Source: a virus | IMG/VR virus record: IMGVR_UViG_3300027970_001559 | Location: 1-20,790 of that record | Direction: 5' to 3' (one strand) | DNA: 20,790 nt | Shown: piece after piece, positions 5,747-13,953 of the stretch | Layout: each line of letters begins with the position of its first letter | Numbering within the stretch: the stretch's first letter is position 1 | Translations under genes and position numbers: made by a program | Notes under the pieces: generated by a model | Seen by the model: the letters and a program-made list of their open reading frames with translations, nothing else | Told to the model about the DNA's origin: nothing | Databases searched by the model: none

Positions 5747-7330
5747 CTAATAATTGGAAAATTGCCATCTTATATGACCACAATCATATATTCGATATAT
5801 TTTACGATTAAACATTATTTCTTTTTCGGTTTGTTTAACATCAAAGCCTTGTTTAATTAACTCAGATTTTTTGAAATTTAACCTATGGTATCTAATACCG
5901 TTATGGATATACCAATAATTTGGTTTTGTTGACCCACAATTTTCAAACCCTAATTTTGTGTAAACACCACCGTTAAACCAACGGTTATCTGAGTATGATA
6001 TAATTTTTTTAACCCTAAAATTTTTGGTAAAAAAACTAAATAATCTGGAGGCCGCTCCCACCACAATCGTATTTTTCTTATTACAAAATCTAATTAGTTC
6101 CCAATCGATATTATTACCAACACCATTTCTTTTTCCAAAAGTCATCAAAGAAACTAATTCGTCTTTATAGTACAATCCAAGTTTAACAGTAGAAGACACA
6201 TTTCCCTGTATATGGTTTTCAGATAAAAAAAGTTTACTTTCATTAGGTGTGACTTTTTTTATTTCACAGTTTCTGGAATATATTTTAGTTGAAATTAGTT
6301 TAAGTTTATTTTTTAATATGGATAAAACAATCTCTTGTTTAAACAACCATTCATCTTCGAAAATATGGATTAAATCAATATTAGATTTTTTACATAAATT
6401 AGTTTTTACTAAATGGTAATCATTTGCCACATATAATTCATTATGCCAATAAATTCCGTCAAACTCAATAGCTGTTTTTATTGATGGGATATAAATATCA
6501 ATTTCAAGAGAAGAATTTGGTATTCTATTGTGTCTTTCATATTCGATACCCCAATCATCTAATATAGAACATAGTGAATCTTCATGCGACGACGAAAAAC
6601 TCATGCCAATTGGGTTACATTTTGTGCATAGAACGTAATTATGTTTTTTCCTTTCTCGTAATAAATTTTGTGTTATAGAATACACATCGTCACATTTATT
6701 ACATTTAATATCGAGCATAGATAAATCGGTGGTAATTTTTTGGATTTCTAACTCTGGGTATCGTTCAATAACCTTATTGCTTAATAAATTTTTATAACTA
6801 TCCGATTTAGCAAAGTTATCAACCCCATATTTTATATTACAAGTTTCTTTATACTTTTCAAAATTATTATACATTTTACTCCCATATAATTTTAATTTTG
6901 TTTGTAACATTTTTTCAGTATTGTTATAGTTTTTATCACCATAACACTCAATTTTGGTTTTATCACGTTTTTTAATGAAGTCTTTGTGTTGGGTGTAAAA
7001 CTCCACATTATGGTTTTTTAAGTTAGATTCTTTGATTTTATTAATCAATAACCCACTGTTATTTGCACATTCTAAAGAACAAAACTGATTGTATCCACGG
7101 TCAAATCTTTCCGAAAATTTAACTTCAGTATTACAAGACTGACATTTTGGTTTTTGTGTTAGATTATTGAAATAAAACCATATTTTTTCTTTAAAAGAAG
7201 AATCTGGTTTTAAATACTGTTGACAATACGATATTATATCAACGTATTCTTGAGGGTAATTTTTTGCAAACCACGCCTCTTTGGTTTTGTGACCAGATTT
7301 ATTATCTGTTGTAAAAAAAGAAAAGTCCAT
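5747..7330 (-). CDS. Free-standing homing endonuclease, Vsr/EDxHD-like (copy 1)
   Basis: About 527 aa from this start. Numbering from the longer possible start at 7375 (542 aa): CQSC (78-81) with CSLEC (99-103) forms a treble-clef zinc motif; KYG-type repeats (about 145-190) are probable DNA-contacting elements; CNKC with CTKC (225-253) forms a second zinc motif. A nuclease core follows, LEIDIYIP-x-IKTAIEFDGIYWHNE and then IHIFEDEW, as in Vsr-like (EDxHD) homing endonucleases. The C-terminal domain ends in YRIYDCGHIRW. I prefer the start at 7330 because MDFSFFTTDNKSG then aligns with the N-terminus of copy 2 and ATATTTATTA lies 12 bp upstream. It sits just downstream of the tail-tube gene and should copy itself into phages lacking it by cutting nearby DNA. 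Confidence 0.85.
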   Translation of the reverse strand: MDFSFFTTDNKSGHKTKEAWFAKNYPQEYVDIISYCQQYLKPDSSFKEKIWFYFNNLTQKPKCQSCNTEVKFSERFDRGYNQFCSLECANNSGLLINKIKESNLKNHNVEFYTQHKDFIKKRDKTKIECYGDKNYNNTEKMLQTKLKLYGSKMYNNFEKYKETCNIKYGVDNFAKSDSYKNLLSNKVIERYPELEIQKITTDLSMLDIKCNKCDDVYSITQNLLRERKKHNYVLCTKCNPIGMSFSSSHEDSLCSILDDWGIEYERHNRIPNSSLEIDIYIPSIKTAIEFDGIYWHNELYVANDYHLVKTNLCKKSNIDLIHIFEDEWLFKQEIVLSILKNKLKLISTKIYSRNCEIKKVTPNESKLFLSENHIQGNVSSTVKLGLYYKDELVSLMTFGKRNGVGNNIDWELIRFCNKKNTIVVGAASRLFSFFTKNFRVKKIISYSDNRWFNGGVYTKLGFENCGSTKPNYWYIHNGIRYHRLNFKKSELIKQGFDVKQTEKEIMFNRKIYRIYDCGHIRWQFSNY

Positions 7331-7342
7331 ACATTTATTTAT

Positions 7343-7352
7343 TAATAAATAT
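7343..7352 (-). promoter_or_regulatory. Putative late-type promoter motif ATATTTATTA (homing endonuclease 1)
   Basis: Exact coding-strand ATATTTATTA 12 bp upstream of the ATG at 7330. It would lie inside the coding sequence if the gene started at 7375, which is one reason to prefer the shorter start. Confidence 0.45.
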
Positions 7353-7444
7353 ACGGACTTTTCGTTGGTTGTCAAGTATGTACTTATTTAAGAAAAATAA
7401 ATATATACAGAGAAAACAAAGTTTGTATTTGATAGAGAAATAAA

Positions 7445-7933
7445 TCAGAACACACTAATAGCTCTGTCAAAACGGAGCGTTGCAGTGATTTCAGCAATTT
7501 CAGATGTACTATAATCTAAAGAACCGAAGTCAACATCGTTCAACATGGTTCCCTGAAGAATCCATTTTTCGATTACAACACCCGTTGGGTCTAACATTTC
7601 TAATTCAATGTCTTTCTTGTAACCAGCAGCATAACCTTGTCTGCCCGTCACTGATTCTGAATGTAAACGTACCCACTCCATAAGAGCTTGGGTAGCCGAA
7701 GGACCAATCGGGTCACGGAAAGTTACACTGATAGTTTCCCATTTAAACCTACCAACCACAAAGGTAGAGGTGTTAAGGAATTGAATTTCAGTTTCTTCCG
7801 ATGTGTATTTAGGTCTAGAAGCTGATTTTACATACCACTCCTGGATCCCAAGCGGAGATGGAAATCTTAAAATAAATCGGTTTTGTTTTTTTGGTTCGTA
7901 AGGAATGGGCATCCTCATCAATAAATCTGCCAT
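7445..7933 (-). CDS. Tail tube protein (T4 gp19-like)
   Basis: 162 aa, almost exactly the length of T4 gp19 (163 aa). The start MADLLMRMPIPYEPKKQNRF, then FPSPLGIQEWYVKSASRP, WETISVTFRDPIGPSATQAL and a closing strand, EIAEITATLRFDRAISVF, are typical of myovirus tail tube monomers that stack in rings inside the sheath. It would be the inner tube through which DNA passes. A near-match to the late motif (one mismatch, 7979-7988) lies 45 bp upstream. Endonuclease genes flank it on both sides, one on each strand; the tube and sheath genes, often adjacent in T4-like phages, are here separated by about 8 kb. Confidence 0.92.
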   Translation of the reverse strand: MADLLMRMPIPYEPKKQNRFILRFPSPLGIQEWYVKSASRPKYTSEETEIQFLNTSTFVVGRFKWETISVTFRDPIGPSATQALMEWVRLHSESVTGRQGYAAGYKKDIELEMLDPTGVVIEKWILQGTMLNDVDFGSLDYSTSEIAEITATLRFDRAISVF

Positions 7934-7988
7934 TTTCTATTGTTTTTTAATTTTTTATTATTATACTTAATTTCATACTTATAAATAT

Positions 7989-9632
7989 ATGATAAACGAA
8001 TATTTTTTATTTTTTATGGATAATAAATCTGGTTGGAAAACCAACGAAAAAAAATTATCCAAAAAAGAACCAAAAATTTATGAAGAGGTTAAAATTTTTA
8101 TTGAAAAAAATTCATTAAACTATTTACCTTTTCAACAACAAGTTTGGCACTTTATTAATAAATATATCGAAATACCAAAATGTGCAGAATGTAATAAAAA
8201 TTTAAATTTCAAAAGAAGTTTAAAAGAAGGGTATGGGAAGTATTGTTCTTTAATTTGTACCAATAAAAATAAAGATCATATTCAAAATGTAAAAAACACT
8301 AATAATAAAAAATACGGCGGTAACGCACCAATAAATTCTCAGTCTGTTAAAAACAAAATAGAAAAAACTAATTTACAAAAATATGGTGTTGAGAACACTT
8401 ATAATAGAATCGATTTAGTTGAAAAAGGTTTTTTACAAAAATACGGTGTTAATCATGTTTCCAAAGTTGAAGGTGTTACCGAAAGGAAAAAACTAACCAA
8501 TATCGAGAAATACGGAAAATCTACAATTTTATCAACCTCAGAGGTCTTGGGTAAAACGCATGATACTAGAAGAAAATATTTTATCGAAAAATATGATAAA
8601 TTTGATTTTATAACATACACAGGTGACACCTTAAATATTATTTGCCAGGTATGTAATAAAAATTATGATATTCACCGTAATAGTTTTAGATATCGTGTAT
8701 TAGCTAATGTTAATCCTTGTACATTGTGTAACCCAATAGGTGAATCGACTTCTATCCAGGAAAAAGAATTACAAAAATTAGTAGCAGAAATAACTAACGG
8801 TAATTGTTTGCTTAACGATAGAAGTTTAATCTCGCCAAAAGAGTTAGATATATTTATCCCAGATAAAAAACTGGCAATAGAATTCAATGGGGTTTATTGG
8901 CATAATGAATTTTTTGTTGAGAAAGAGTACCATTTAAAAAAGTATTTAAATTGTAAATCTAAAAATGTTGACTTAATACAAATATTCCAAGATGAGTGGG
9001 AGGTTAAAAAAGATATTATAACCTCTTTAATAAAAAATAGGCTGGGGATTAACGGTAAAAATGTAATATACGCCAGAAAATGTGAAATAAAAGTGGTAGG
9101 TAATAAAGAGCATAATGATTTTTTAAATAAAAACCATATCCAAGGAAAGGTTAACTCTTCTGTTAAGTTAGGTTTATACTATAACGATGAATTAGTATCT
9201 TTGATGACGTTTGGCAGGCTTAGAAAATCTTTAGGATCTAAACATGTTGAAGGTGAATGGGAGTTAATAAGATTCTGTAATAAATTAAATTACAATGTTT
9301 TAGGCGGGGCTTCTAGGTTATTTAAATCTTTTATAAAAACGTATGACCCTAAAAAAATATTATCTTTTTCTGATAACAGACTTTTTAACGGTAATATGTA
9401 TAAAGTATTGGGGTTTGAGTATGAGGGGTATTCGAAACCGTCTTATTTTTATGTTATAAACGGAATTAGATACCATAGATATAATTTTAGAAAAGATGTT
9501 TTAGTTGCTGAAGGGTATGATAAAGATAAAACTGAACATCAAATAATGCAAGAAAGGGGTATCCCTAGAATCTACGATTGTGGTAATAAAAAATGGGTCT
9601 GGAAAACCCAAACCCATTTTAATGATGTTTAA
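7989..9632 (+). CDS. Free-standing homing endonuclease, Vsr/EDxHD-like (copy 2)
   Basis: 547 aa, clearly paralogous to copies 1 and 3. Order: N-terminal DNKSGWKTNEKK segment; treble clef CAEC with CSLIC (about 78-105); at least four KYG repeats (KYGGNAPIN, KYGVENTYN, KYGVNHVSK, KYGKSTI), probable DNA-reading modules; a second zinc pair, CQVC and CTLC; nuclease core LDIFIPDKKLAIEFNGVYWHNE and IQIFQDEW; C-terminal domain with HIQGKVNSSVKLGLYYNDEL, FSDNRLFNG, and IPRIYDCGNKKWVW at the end. The start at 7989 aligns with the trimmed start of copy 1. It is divergent from the tail-tube gene (55 bp apart) and converges with the gene at 9640, with 7 bp between stops. No host-type promoter is visible. 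Confidence 0.88.
   Translation: MINEYFLFFMDNKSGWKTNEKKLSKKEPKIYEEVKIFIEKNSLNYLPFQQQVWHFINKYIEIPKCAECNKNLNFKRSLKEGYGKYCSLICTNKNKDHIQNVKNTNNKKYGGNAPINSQSVKNKIEKTNLQKYGVENTYNRIDLVEKGFLQKYGVNHVSKVEGVTERKKLTNIEKYGKSTILSTSEVLGKTHDTRRKYFIEKYDKFDFITYTGDTLNIICQVCNKNYDIHRNSFRYRVLANVNPCTLCNPIGESTSIQEKELQKLVAEITNGNCLLNDRSLISPKELDIFIPDKKLAIEFNGVYWHNEFFVEKEYHLKKYLNCKSKNVDLIQIFQDEWEVKKDIITSLIKNRLGINGKNVIYARKCEIKVVGNKEHNDFLNKNHIQGKVNSSVKLGLYYNDELVSLMTFGRLRKSLGSKHVEGEWELIRFCNKLNYNVLGGASRLFKSFIKTYDPKKILSFSDNRLFNGNMYKVLGFEYEGYSKPSYFYVINGIRYHRYNFRKDVLVAEGYDKDKTEHQIMQERGIPRIYDCGNKKWVWKTQTHFNDV
9590..9620. terminator. Possible terminator hairpin inside the end of endonuclease 2
   Basis: AAAATGGGT (9590-9598) pairs with ACCCATTTT (9612-9620), with an inner TGG/CCA helix (9600-9602 with 9608-9610). 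It overlaps the last codons of the plus-strand gene and lies just past the stop of the minus-strand gene. With only 7 bp between the convergent stops, it may serve both. The T-tracts are short (4), so confidence is moderate. Confidence 0.5.
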
Positions 9633-9639
9633 TTTTTTA

Positions 9640-12111
9640 TTAACTTATTTTAAACATTAAAGATTTAATCTTATTAACCTCTTCTGTTAATAAAGGATTT
9701 CTTTTTTTAACTGATTCTTCTTGTGTTGCAGGGTTTTCTTCTTTTGGTTTACCTTTCTTCTCTGTAGTACCACCACCAGAAAGTTTACCTTCTTTTTTCA
9801 ATTTATGCATGTATTGGAACATGTTCATAAGTTCAAAAATAAAATTATTTAAATGCTTTTTGAAAGAACCCCTATCTTGTGCATCTTTTAAAAATGATTT
9901 ATTTGGTTCATCGGCATTATACCCTTTTTCTTCGTAGATATAAGATTCCTCCATTTTATTAATGTTACCACCACCTAAAGTGGCCATCTTGTCAACCATA
10001 CCAACTAGTTTTTTGTTTTTACCAGAGTAAATAACATTAAATAATTCATCAATAAAGCCTTTCAATGATTGAACGCCTTTTGGGTTATCTGATGGTACGT
10101 TGAACATTTTAACAAAATCTGTGGCTATCAAAGGGTTTGATTTCATTTTTTTCACAAAATTATTAATAACCTTATCGTCTGTATTACCCATTTTTTTAAC
10201 TTTATTTCGGATAATTTCTAGACGAGTTAAAAGCTCTTCAAATTTCTTAATTTTATCTACACTACTTTTTTTGGTTAAATACTCTAAAGTTCTTTTGTCC
10301 TTTATAAATTTACCTTCTATTAATATTGTATTATTTTTCATAATATTTTCATTTATTTTTTCTACTTTTGAACAATTTATTGCAAATGGAGCGTCATTAC
10401 TATCTTTTTTCTTTATCTGAACCAACCCATTGTCTAATAATTGTGTAACAACATGTACAGATTTTTCGCCCCTTTTTGATGTATATGAAACTTCTGTATT
10501 AACTTTTAACCCGTAACAAGGGTTATCTCTTTCTTTTTTTGATACTAAAGCGTCACCAGATAGAGTACCTTTAGTGTTTAAAAATTTTTTATTGTTAACG
10601 ACAAATTGGAAAAATTTAGATAGGTCATTAAATAATTGTTCGTTATCGGTTTTCCCACCACCTTTTTCTTCTTTTGGTTGTTCAGGTAATACTGGTTGGT
10701 TTTTTTCAGAACCTTTAACTGGTTGAATTGAATTTAATAAATCTTGGAGTGTTTTTGCTCTAGATTGTTTTAGACCTTTCATCCTCATTAATTTAACCGT
10801 GGAACCTGCCGCAAATAAAGCAATACCCAAAGGAGCTAAAACAGAACCTACGGCTGCAATTTTACCGGCTAAAACAGTACCCGCGGTACCACCAGCGACA
10901 GCTTTAGTTGCTTCTCTTATTAAAGTTTTTGAAACAAAAGTGGCTGCTTTAGAAACACCAAATAAGTTTCTACCTTGTTTCATATCTCCAAAAGTATCAC
11001 TCTTAAAAAGATCACTCACTGATTTACCAGCTCCATCACCACCAACTAACTGTTGTAATTTACCAACTTGATCCATTGAATTACCAGCACCGTTACCGTC
11101 AAACATATGACTGACATTTTCAGCACCGTATTTGTCAATAAAAGAAGTTACGTCAGCACCAGTTTTCATATCCTTACCCATTATCTCACCCATCCAGTGT
11201 AACATACCTTTTTCATCAGCATCACCACCTGTAATGGTTTGATAGATGGCATCACTGCCTTCTTTACCTGGGGTATTCAACCAAGACTCTAATAAGGTTT
11301 TAAGCCAATTACTTTGAGCCATCCAACCTAAAGCTCCTAAAGAAGCTCCTAAAGCTGATAAAATAAGTGGTAACTTATTAGATTGAAGTGTTTTAGTTCT
11401 TTCTGATTCTCTATCTTTACCTTCACCTTTTTTTGCTTGTAGTTGTGCTCTAACATCTGCCGCCCTATCTTCTTTAATATCCTCAACTTCATCTGTTAAC
11501 AACTCACCATCTTCGTCATCTTCATCGTCATCTTTTTTACCTTTAACCTTTTCTTCCTCAGAATCCATTACCGAATAAGCTGCGGTTATATCAACATCCA
11601 AGAATTTTTGAACGTAAGCAGCCAAATCTTCAATCACGGTATTTGCGGCATCTACAAGTAAAAACCCTTCTTCTTTTGGGTCTTTTTTGGTTGCCGCAAC
11701 AATTGAATCGTAAACGACAGCAATTTCCGTAACGGTATTTAAAAACTGTTCACCTTTTTCGTTGTTTGGGAATTCAGGGTTTTTTTCTTTTATATCTGAA
11801 TTTAATTTTTTAATAACCTCATTACCTTTTTTATCTAAAATTTGTTGAATTTTAGCACCAGCTTCTTGGTCTATCTTACCCTTACCTAATATCTTACCAC
11901 CCGCTTTATAACGACCTAGTTTAGACATATAGTATTTAGCCTTTTCCCAAAGACCTTCGTTTAAGTTTGTATACTCAAATCTCGATAGTTTATTTTCTGA
12001 CAACATTTTGTTACCTTTTTCATATAAACTACAAACTTCGAGTAAAGCTTTTAAATCTTTTTGGAAAGATAAATCAATAGCCTCCTGAATTTCGTTTTTA
12101 GTTACTTTCAT
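9640..12111 (-). CDS. Large probable virion protein with glycine-rich hydrophobic segments
   Basis: 823 aa, not assigned to a known family. N-terminal helical region with NLNEGLWEKAKYYMSKLGRY (49-68). An Asp/Glu/Lys-rich linker (about 183-240) includes a run of acidic residues at 194-203. Two hydrophobic glycine-rich segments follow: 248-266 (LPLILSALGASLGALGW) and about 404-440 (AVAGGTAGTVLAGKIAAVGS, then PLGIALFAAG), which could cross or perforate a membrane. The C-terminus has NPLLTEEVNKIKSLM, whose PLLTEE matches the PLIREE and PLINED motifs of the 135-aa protein at 13954-14361. Candidate (L/I)xE sites include LIRE (397-400). Length and membrane-active segments would fit an ejected internal protein, but this is inference. 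ATATTTATTA lies 27 bp upstream. Confidence 0.75.
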   Translation of the reverse strand: MKVTKNEIQEAIDLSFQKDLKALLEVCSLYEKGNKMLSENKLSRFEYTNLNEGLWEKAKYYMSKLGRYKAGGKILGKGKIDQEAGAKIQQILDKKGNEVIKKLNSDIKEKNPEFPNNEKGEQFLNTVTEIAVVYDSIVAATKKDPKEEGFLLVDAANTVIEDLAAYVQKFLDVDITAAYSVMDSEEEKVKGKKDDDEDDEDGELLTDEVEDIKEDRAADVRAQLQAKKGEGKDRESERTKTLQSNKLPLILSALGASLGALGWMAQSNWLKTLLESWLNTPGKEGSDAIYQTITGGDADEKGMLHWMGEIMGKDMKTGADVTSFIDKYGAENVSHMFDGNGAGNSMDQVGKLQQLVGGDGAGKSVSDLFKSDTFGDMKQGRNLFGVSKAATFVSKTLIREATKAVAGGTAGTVLAGKIAAVGSVLAPLGIALFAAGSTVKLMRMKGLKQSRAKTLQDLLNSIQPVKGSEKNQPVLPEQPKEEKGGGKTDNEQLFNDLSKFFQFVVNNKKFLNTKGTLSGDALVSKKERDNPCYGLKVNTEVSYTSKRGEKSVHVVTQLLDNGLVQIKKKDSNDAPFAINCSKVEKINENIMKNNTILIEGKFIKDKRTLEYLTKKSSVDKIKKFEELLTRLEIIRNKVKKMGNTDDKVINNFVKKMKSNPLIATDFVKMFNVPSDNPKGVQSLKGFIDELFNVIYSGKNKKLVGMVDKMATLGGGNINKMEESYIYEEKGYNADEPNKSFLKDAQDRGSFKKHLNNFIFELMNMFQYMHKLKKEGKLSGGGTTEKKGKPKEENPATQEESVKKRNPLLTEEVNKIKSLMFKIS

Positions 12112-12138
12112 TTTTTATTTTTTTGACTTTTTATTTTT

Positions 12139-12148
12139 TAATAAATAT
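12139..12148 (-). promoter_or_regulatory. Putative late-type promoter motif ATATTTATTA (823-aa gene)
   Basis: Exact coding-strand copy of the recurring motif, 27 bp upstream of the ATG at 12111 and in the divergent region shared with the ClpP gene. No host-type promoter was seen for ClpP in this 64-bp gap. Confidence 0.45.
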
Positions 12149-12175
12149 CTTTATTTTAATTAAAAAATAAAAATT

Positions 12176-12874
12176 ATGACAGAATTCGAAAAATTCGCAG
12201 TTAAAGACCAAGGAATTAGTTCTAACACCTTACACGGGTACCAAAAATTCCAATCTTCAGTACCGGTAAGTATTGAAAACAGTGTTACACCTATGGTTGT
12301 TGAGGAAAGAGAAATGAGAGCAACAGTAATTTCAGTTTTCGATCGACTTATGATGGATCGCATTATTTGGTGTGCAGGTCCAGTTTCTGATAGAATGTCA
12401 CTTGTGGTACAAGCACAGTTGTTATTTTTATCACAACAAGACCCAAAGAAAACGATTACTATGCACCTAGATACCCCTGGCGGAAGTGTTTCAAACGGTC
12501 TTTCTATTATAGATGTTATGGAATACATTAAAGCACCGATTGCAACAATCAATACTGGAATGGCAGCATCAATGGGTTCAGTTCTTTTAGGTGCAGGTAC
12601 CAAAGGTTTAAGATCTTCACTTAGATTCTCCAAAACAATGTTACACCAATCAAGTGGCGGGGCAATGGGAAATATTCAAGATGCAAGAATCACAATGAAA
12701 GAATGGGAAAAAACAAATGAAATTCTTTTTAATCTTCTTGGTGGGTATTGTGATAAAGACCCGAAACAAGTAATGCAAGATGCAGAACGTGATTTATGGT
12801 TAAGTGCTGAAGAAGCTTTGGCTTACGGTATTATTGACGAAATCGTTAAACCAGAACCAAAAGGTAAAAAATAA
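12176..12874 (+). CDS. clpP: ClpP-like serine protease
   Basis: 232 aa. The catalytic triad is complete and exactly spaced as in E. coli ClpP: S132 in NTGMAASMGS, H157 in TMLHQSSGG (25 residues later) and D206 in AERDLWLSAEEALAYGIID (49 later). Other ClpP signatures are QAQLLFLSQQDPKKTI and DTPGGSVSNGLSIIDVM. The N-terminus (about 45 residues) is longer than the mature cellular protein and could be a propeptide. No ATPase partner is in the window, so it may use the host ClpX/A or act in head maturation, as ClpP-like proteases do in some phages. Between two minus-strand virion regions it is plus-strand, like the other DNA/host-directed genes. It lies 65 bp before the next plus-strand gene, which has its own promoter. 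Confidence 0.93.
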   Translation: MTEFEKFAVKDQGISSNTLHGYQKFQSSVPVSIENSVTPMVVEEREMRATVISVFDRLMMDRIIWCAGPVSDRMSLVVQAQLLFLSQQDPKKTITMHLDTPGGSVSNGLSIIDVMEYIKAPIATINTGMAASMGSVLLGAGTKGLRSSLRFSKTMLHQSSGGAMGNIQDARITMKEWEKTNEILFNLLGGYCDKDPKQVMQDAERDLWLSAEEALAYGIIDEIVKPEPKGKK

Positions 12875-12889
12875 AAATTAATAATATTT

Positions 12890-12920
12890 TTTGCCAGATA
12901 TATATTTATCTATATATTTG
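12890..12920 (+). promoter_or_regulatory. Bacteroidetes-type promoter of the two-TM protein gene
   Basis: TTTG (12890-12893, within TTTTGCCAG) and TATATTTG (12913-12920) are 19 bp apart, the third exact copy of this arrangement. The ATG at 12940 lies 19 bp further on, giving a short leader (AATCTAAACAAACAGAAA). Confidence 0.85.
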
Positions 12921-12939
12921 TAATCTAAACAAACAGAAA

Positions 12940-13317
12940 ATGAAAAGCTTCGAACTTCCAGAATCAGAAATTGAAAAAATGTCAACCGATGAATTAATGG
13001 GATTACAATTAGGTGAGTCTATGGATTCTATTAATGAGTCTATTGAAAAAACCAATAACAGGGTAAAACATTTTATTGGGTTGTTAGTTTTTAGTGTTGT
13101 TGTTTTTACAACCTTTTCTTTTTACGTTGGTTCGTTTTTATTTTTTATTTCTTTTATTGTTTTAGTTTTAGCTTACAGAGCAAATGAAGAACTTAAACTT
13201 AAACTCATGTCACACAAGATGTTAATATTGTTTCTTCAAGGTAGAGGTATTGTAAACAATGGTAATTCATATCTTTTAGAAAAATACAGCATTAAAGAAT
13301 TTAAAAATAAGGCATAA
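12940..13317 (+). CDS. Small two-TM membrane protein
   Basis: 125 aa, family not recognised. An acidic N-terminal cytoplasmic-like segment (1-40, MKSFELPESEIEKMSTDELM) with a short helix of SINESIEKTNNRV precedes two hydrophobic segments: about 45-61 (FIGLLVFSVVVFTTFSF) and 63-81 (VGSFLFFISFIVLVLAY). They make a helical hairpin with almost no loop. A basic, soluble C-terminal tail (about 82-125) follows. Host-type promoter and strong terminator make it a monocistronic, probably early gene. It may act at the host inner membrane, for example in exclusion or lysis control, but there is no motif to decide. Confidence 0.82.
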   Translation: MKSFELPESEIEKMSTDELMGLQLGESMDSINESIEKTNNRVKHFIGLLVFSVVVFTTFSFYVGSFLFFISFIVLVLAYRANEELKLKLMSHKMLILFLQGRGIVNNGNSYLLEKYSIKEFKNKA

Positions 13318-13318
13318 A

Positions 13319-13348
13319 AAAACCCCTCAATCGAGGGGTTTTCTTTTT
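13319..13348. terminator. Bidirectional rho-independent terminator
   Basis: AACCCCTC (13321-13328) pairs with GAGGGGTT (13333-13340) around AATC, with A-run before and T-rich tail after. It separates the convergent genes ending at 13317 (+) and 13358 (-). Confidence 0.92.
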
Positions 13349-13357
13349 TCATTAATA

Positions 13358-13945
13358 TTATATCGCTTTACCGCCACCAAAAACGTGACCACCAACCGCA
13401 CCCCATTTTACTTGACTAGCGGGCTTATAAACAATTTTATTCTTAATAACACCAACGACACCGTTATAATTATCAGCCTGAGCCTGGTTCATGAATTCAA
13501 TTAATTCGGCGTCACTCATTTTATCAACACCTTTAGAACTCCAAACTTTATTTTTTTGTTTCACATCATCCATTAATTTTTGTTTTTTAGCGTTTTCACT
13601 ATCACCAAAAATCATATCAAAAATACCTTCATCCAGTTTTTGAGAATTTCCTTTTACCGTTTTTGGTTTACTCATATAAGAAGTTTTTCCTTTTGCCATA
13701 TATTTTTTAGCTTCAGGAGCTTGTGACAATTTTTTCTTCATTGGTGATACCGAAGGTATATTTTCACTTTGGTCTACCATTCTACCACTAATTTTATTTT
13801 TAACATACTTCTTAGCCTCTGGACCTTGTCTAGGGATCATGTTCTTTACTGGAGTCTTACCTGTGTTCATCGCAGATTCCATTACAAAATTTTCAACAAC
13901 ACGTTCAAGTTGTTCTTTGGTTACTTTATATCTTTTGTTTGCCAT
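13358..13945 (-). CDS. Basic small leader-bearing protein with internal repeats
   Basis: 195 aa, function unknown. The N-terminus MANKRYKVTKEQLERVVENF followed by VMES is an amphipathic leader of the same style as its neighbours, although the end (VME) only loosely fits (L/I)xE. Residues about 28-100 are low-complexity and Lys-rich, with a near-repeat: GPEAKKYVKNK and APEAKKYMAKGK, about 30 residues apart. KLDEGIFDMIFGDSE (about 103-117) follows, then a helical segment and a Gly-rich tail (GGHVFGGGKAI). A basic, disordered protein with cleavable leader would suit an internal head protein that binds DNA, as inference. It lies 8 bp downstream of the 135-aa gene, so it is probably in the same transcript, and ends at the terminator at 13319-13348. 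Confidence 0.78.
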   Translation of the reverse strand: MANKRYKVTKEQLERVVENFVMESAMNTGKTPVKNMIPRQGPEAKKYVKNKISGRMVDQSENIPSVSPMKKKLSQAPEAKKYMAKGKTSYMSKPKTVKGNSQKLDEGIFDMIFGDSENAKKQKLMDDVKQKNKVWSSKGVDKMSDAELIEFMNQAQADNYNGVVGVIKNKIVYKPASQVKWGAVGGHVFGGGKAI

Positions 13946-13953
13946 TTTTATTT

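Noticed and set aside
7376-7444. Group I intron or split gene next to endonuclease 1
   Set aside because: The tail-tube gene is complete and no intron core is visible, so the endonucleases are free-standing rather than intron-borne.
7979-7988. TATAAATA read on the plus strand as a T4 late promoter for endonuclease 2
   Set aside because: It abuts the ATG at 7989, so transcription would start inside the gene. The orientation bias of the other copies favours reading it as the minus-strand motif for the tube gene.
8154-8163. TAATAAATAT inside endonuclease 2
   Set aside because: Internal to a coding region with no downstream minus-strand gene; treated as a chance hit in AT-rich sequence. It does show that the motif is not perfectly specific.
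10799-11071. 90-aa plus-strand open frame in the 823-aa gene
   Set aside because: Antisense to the Ala/Gly-rich coding segment; compositional artefact.
12160-12633. 157-aa minus-strand open frame
   Set aside because: Antisense shadow of the clear ClpP gene; no protein-like features of its own.
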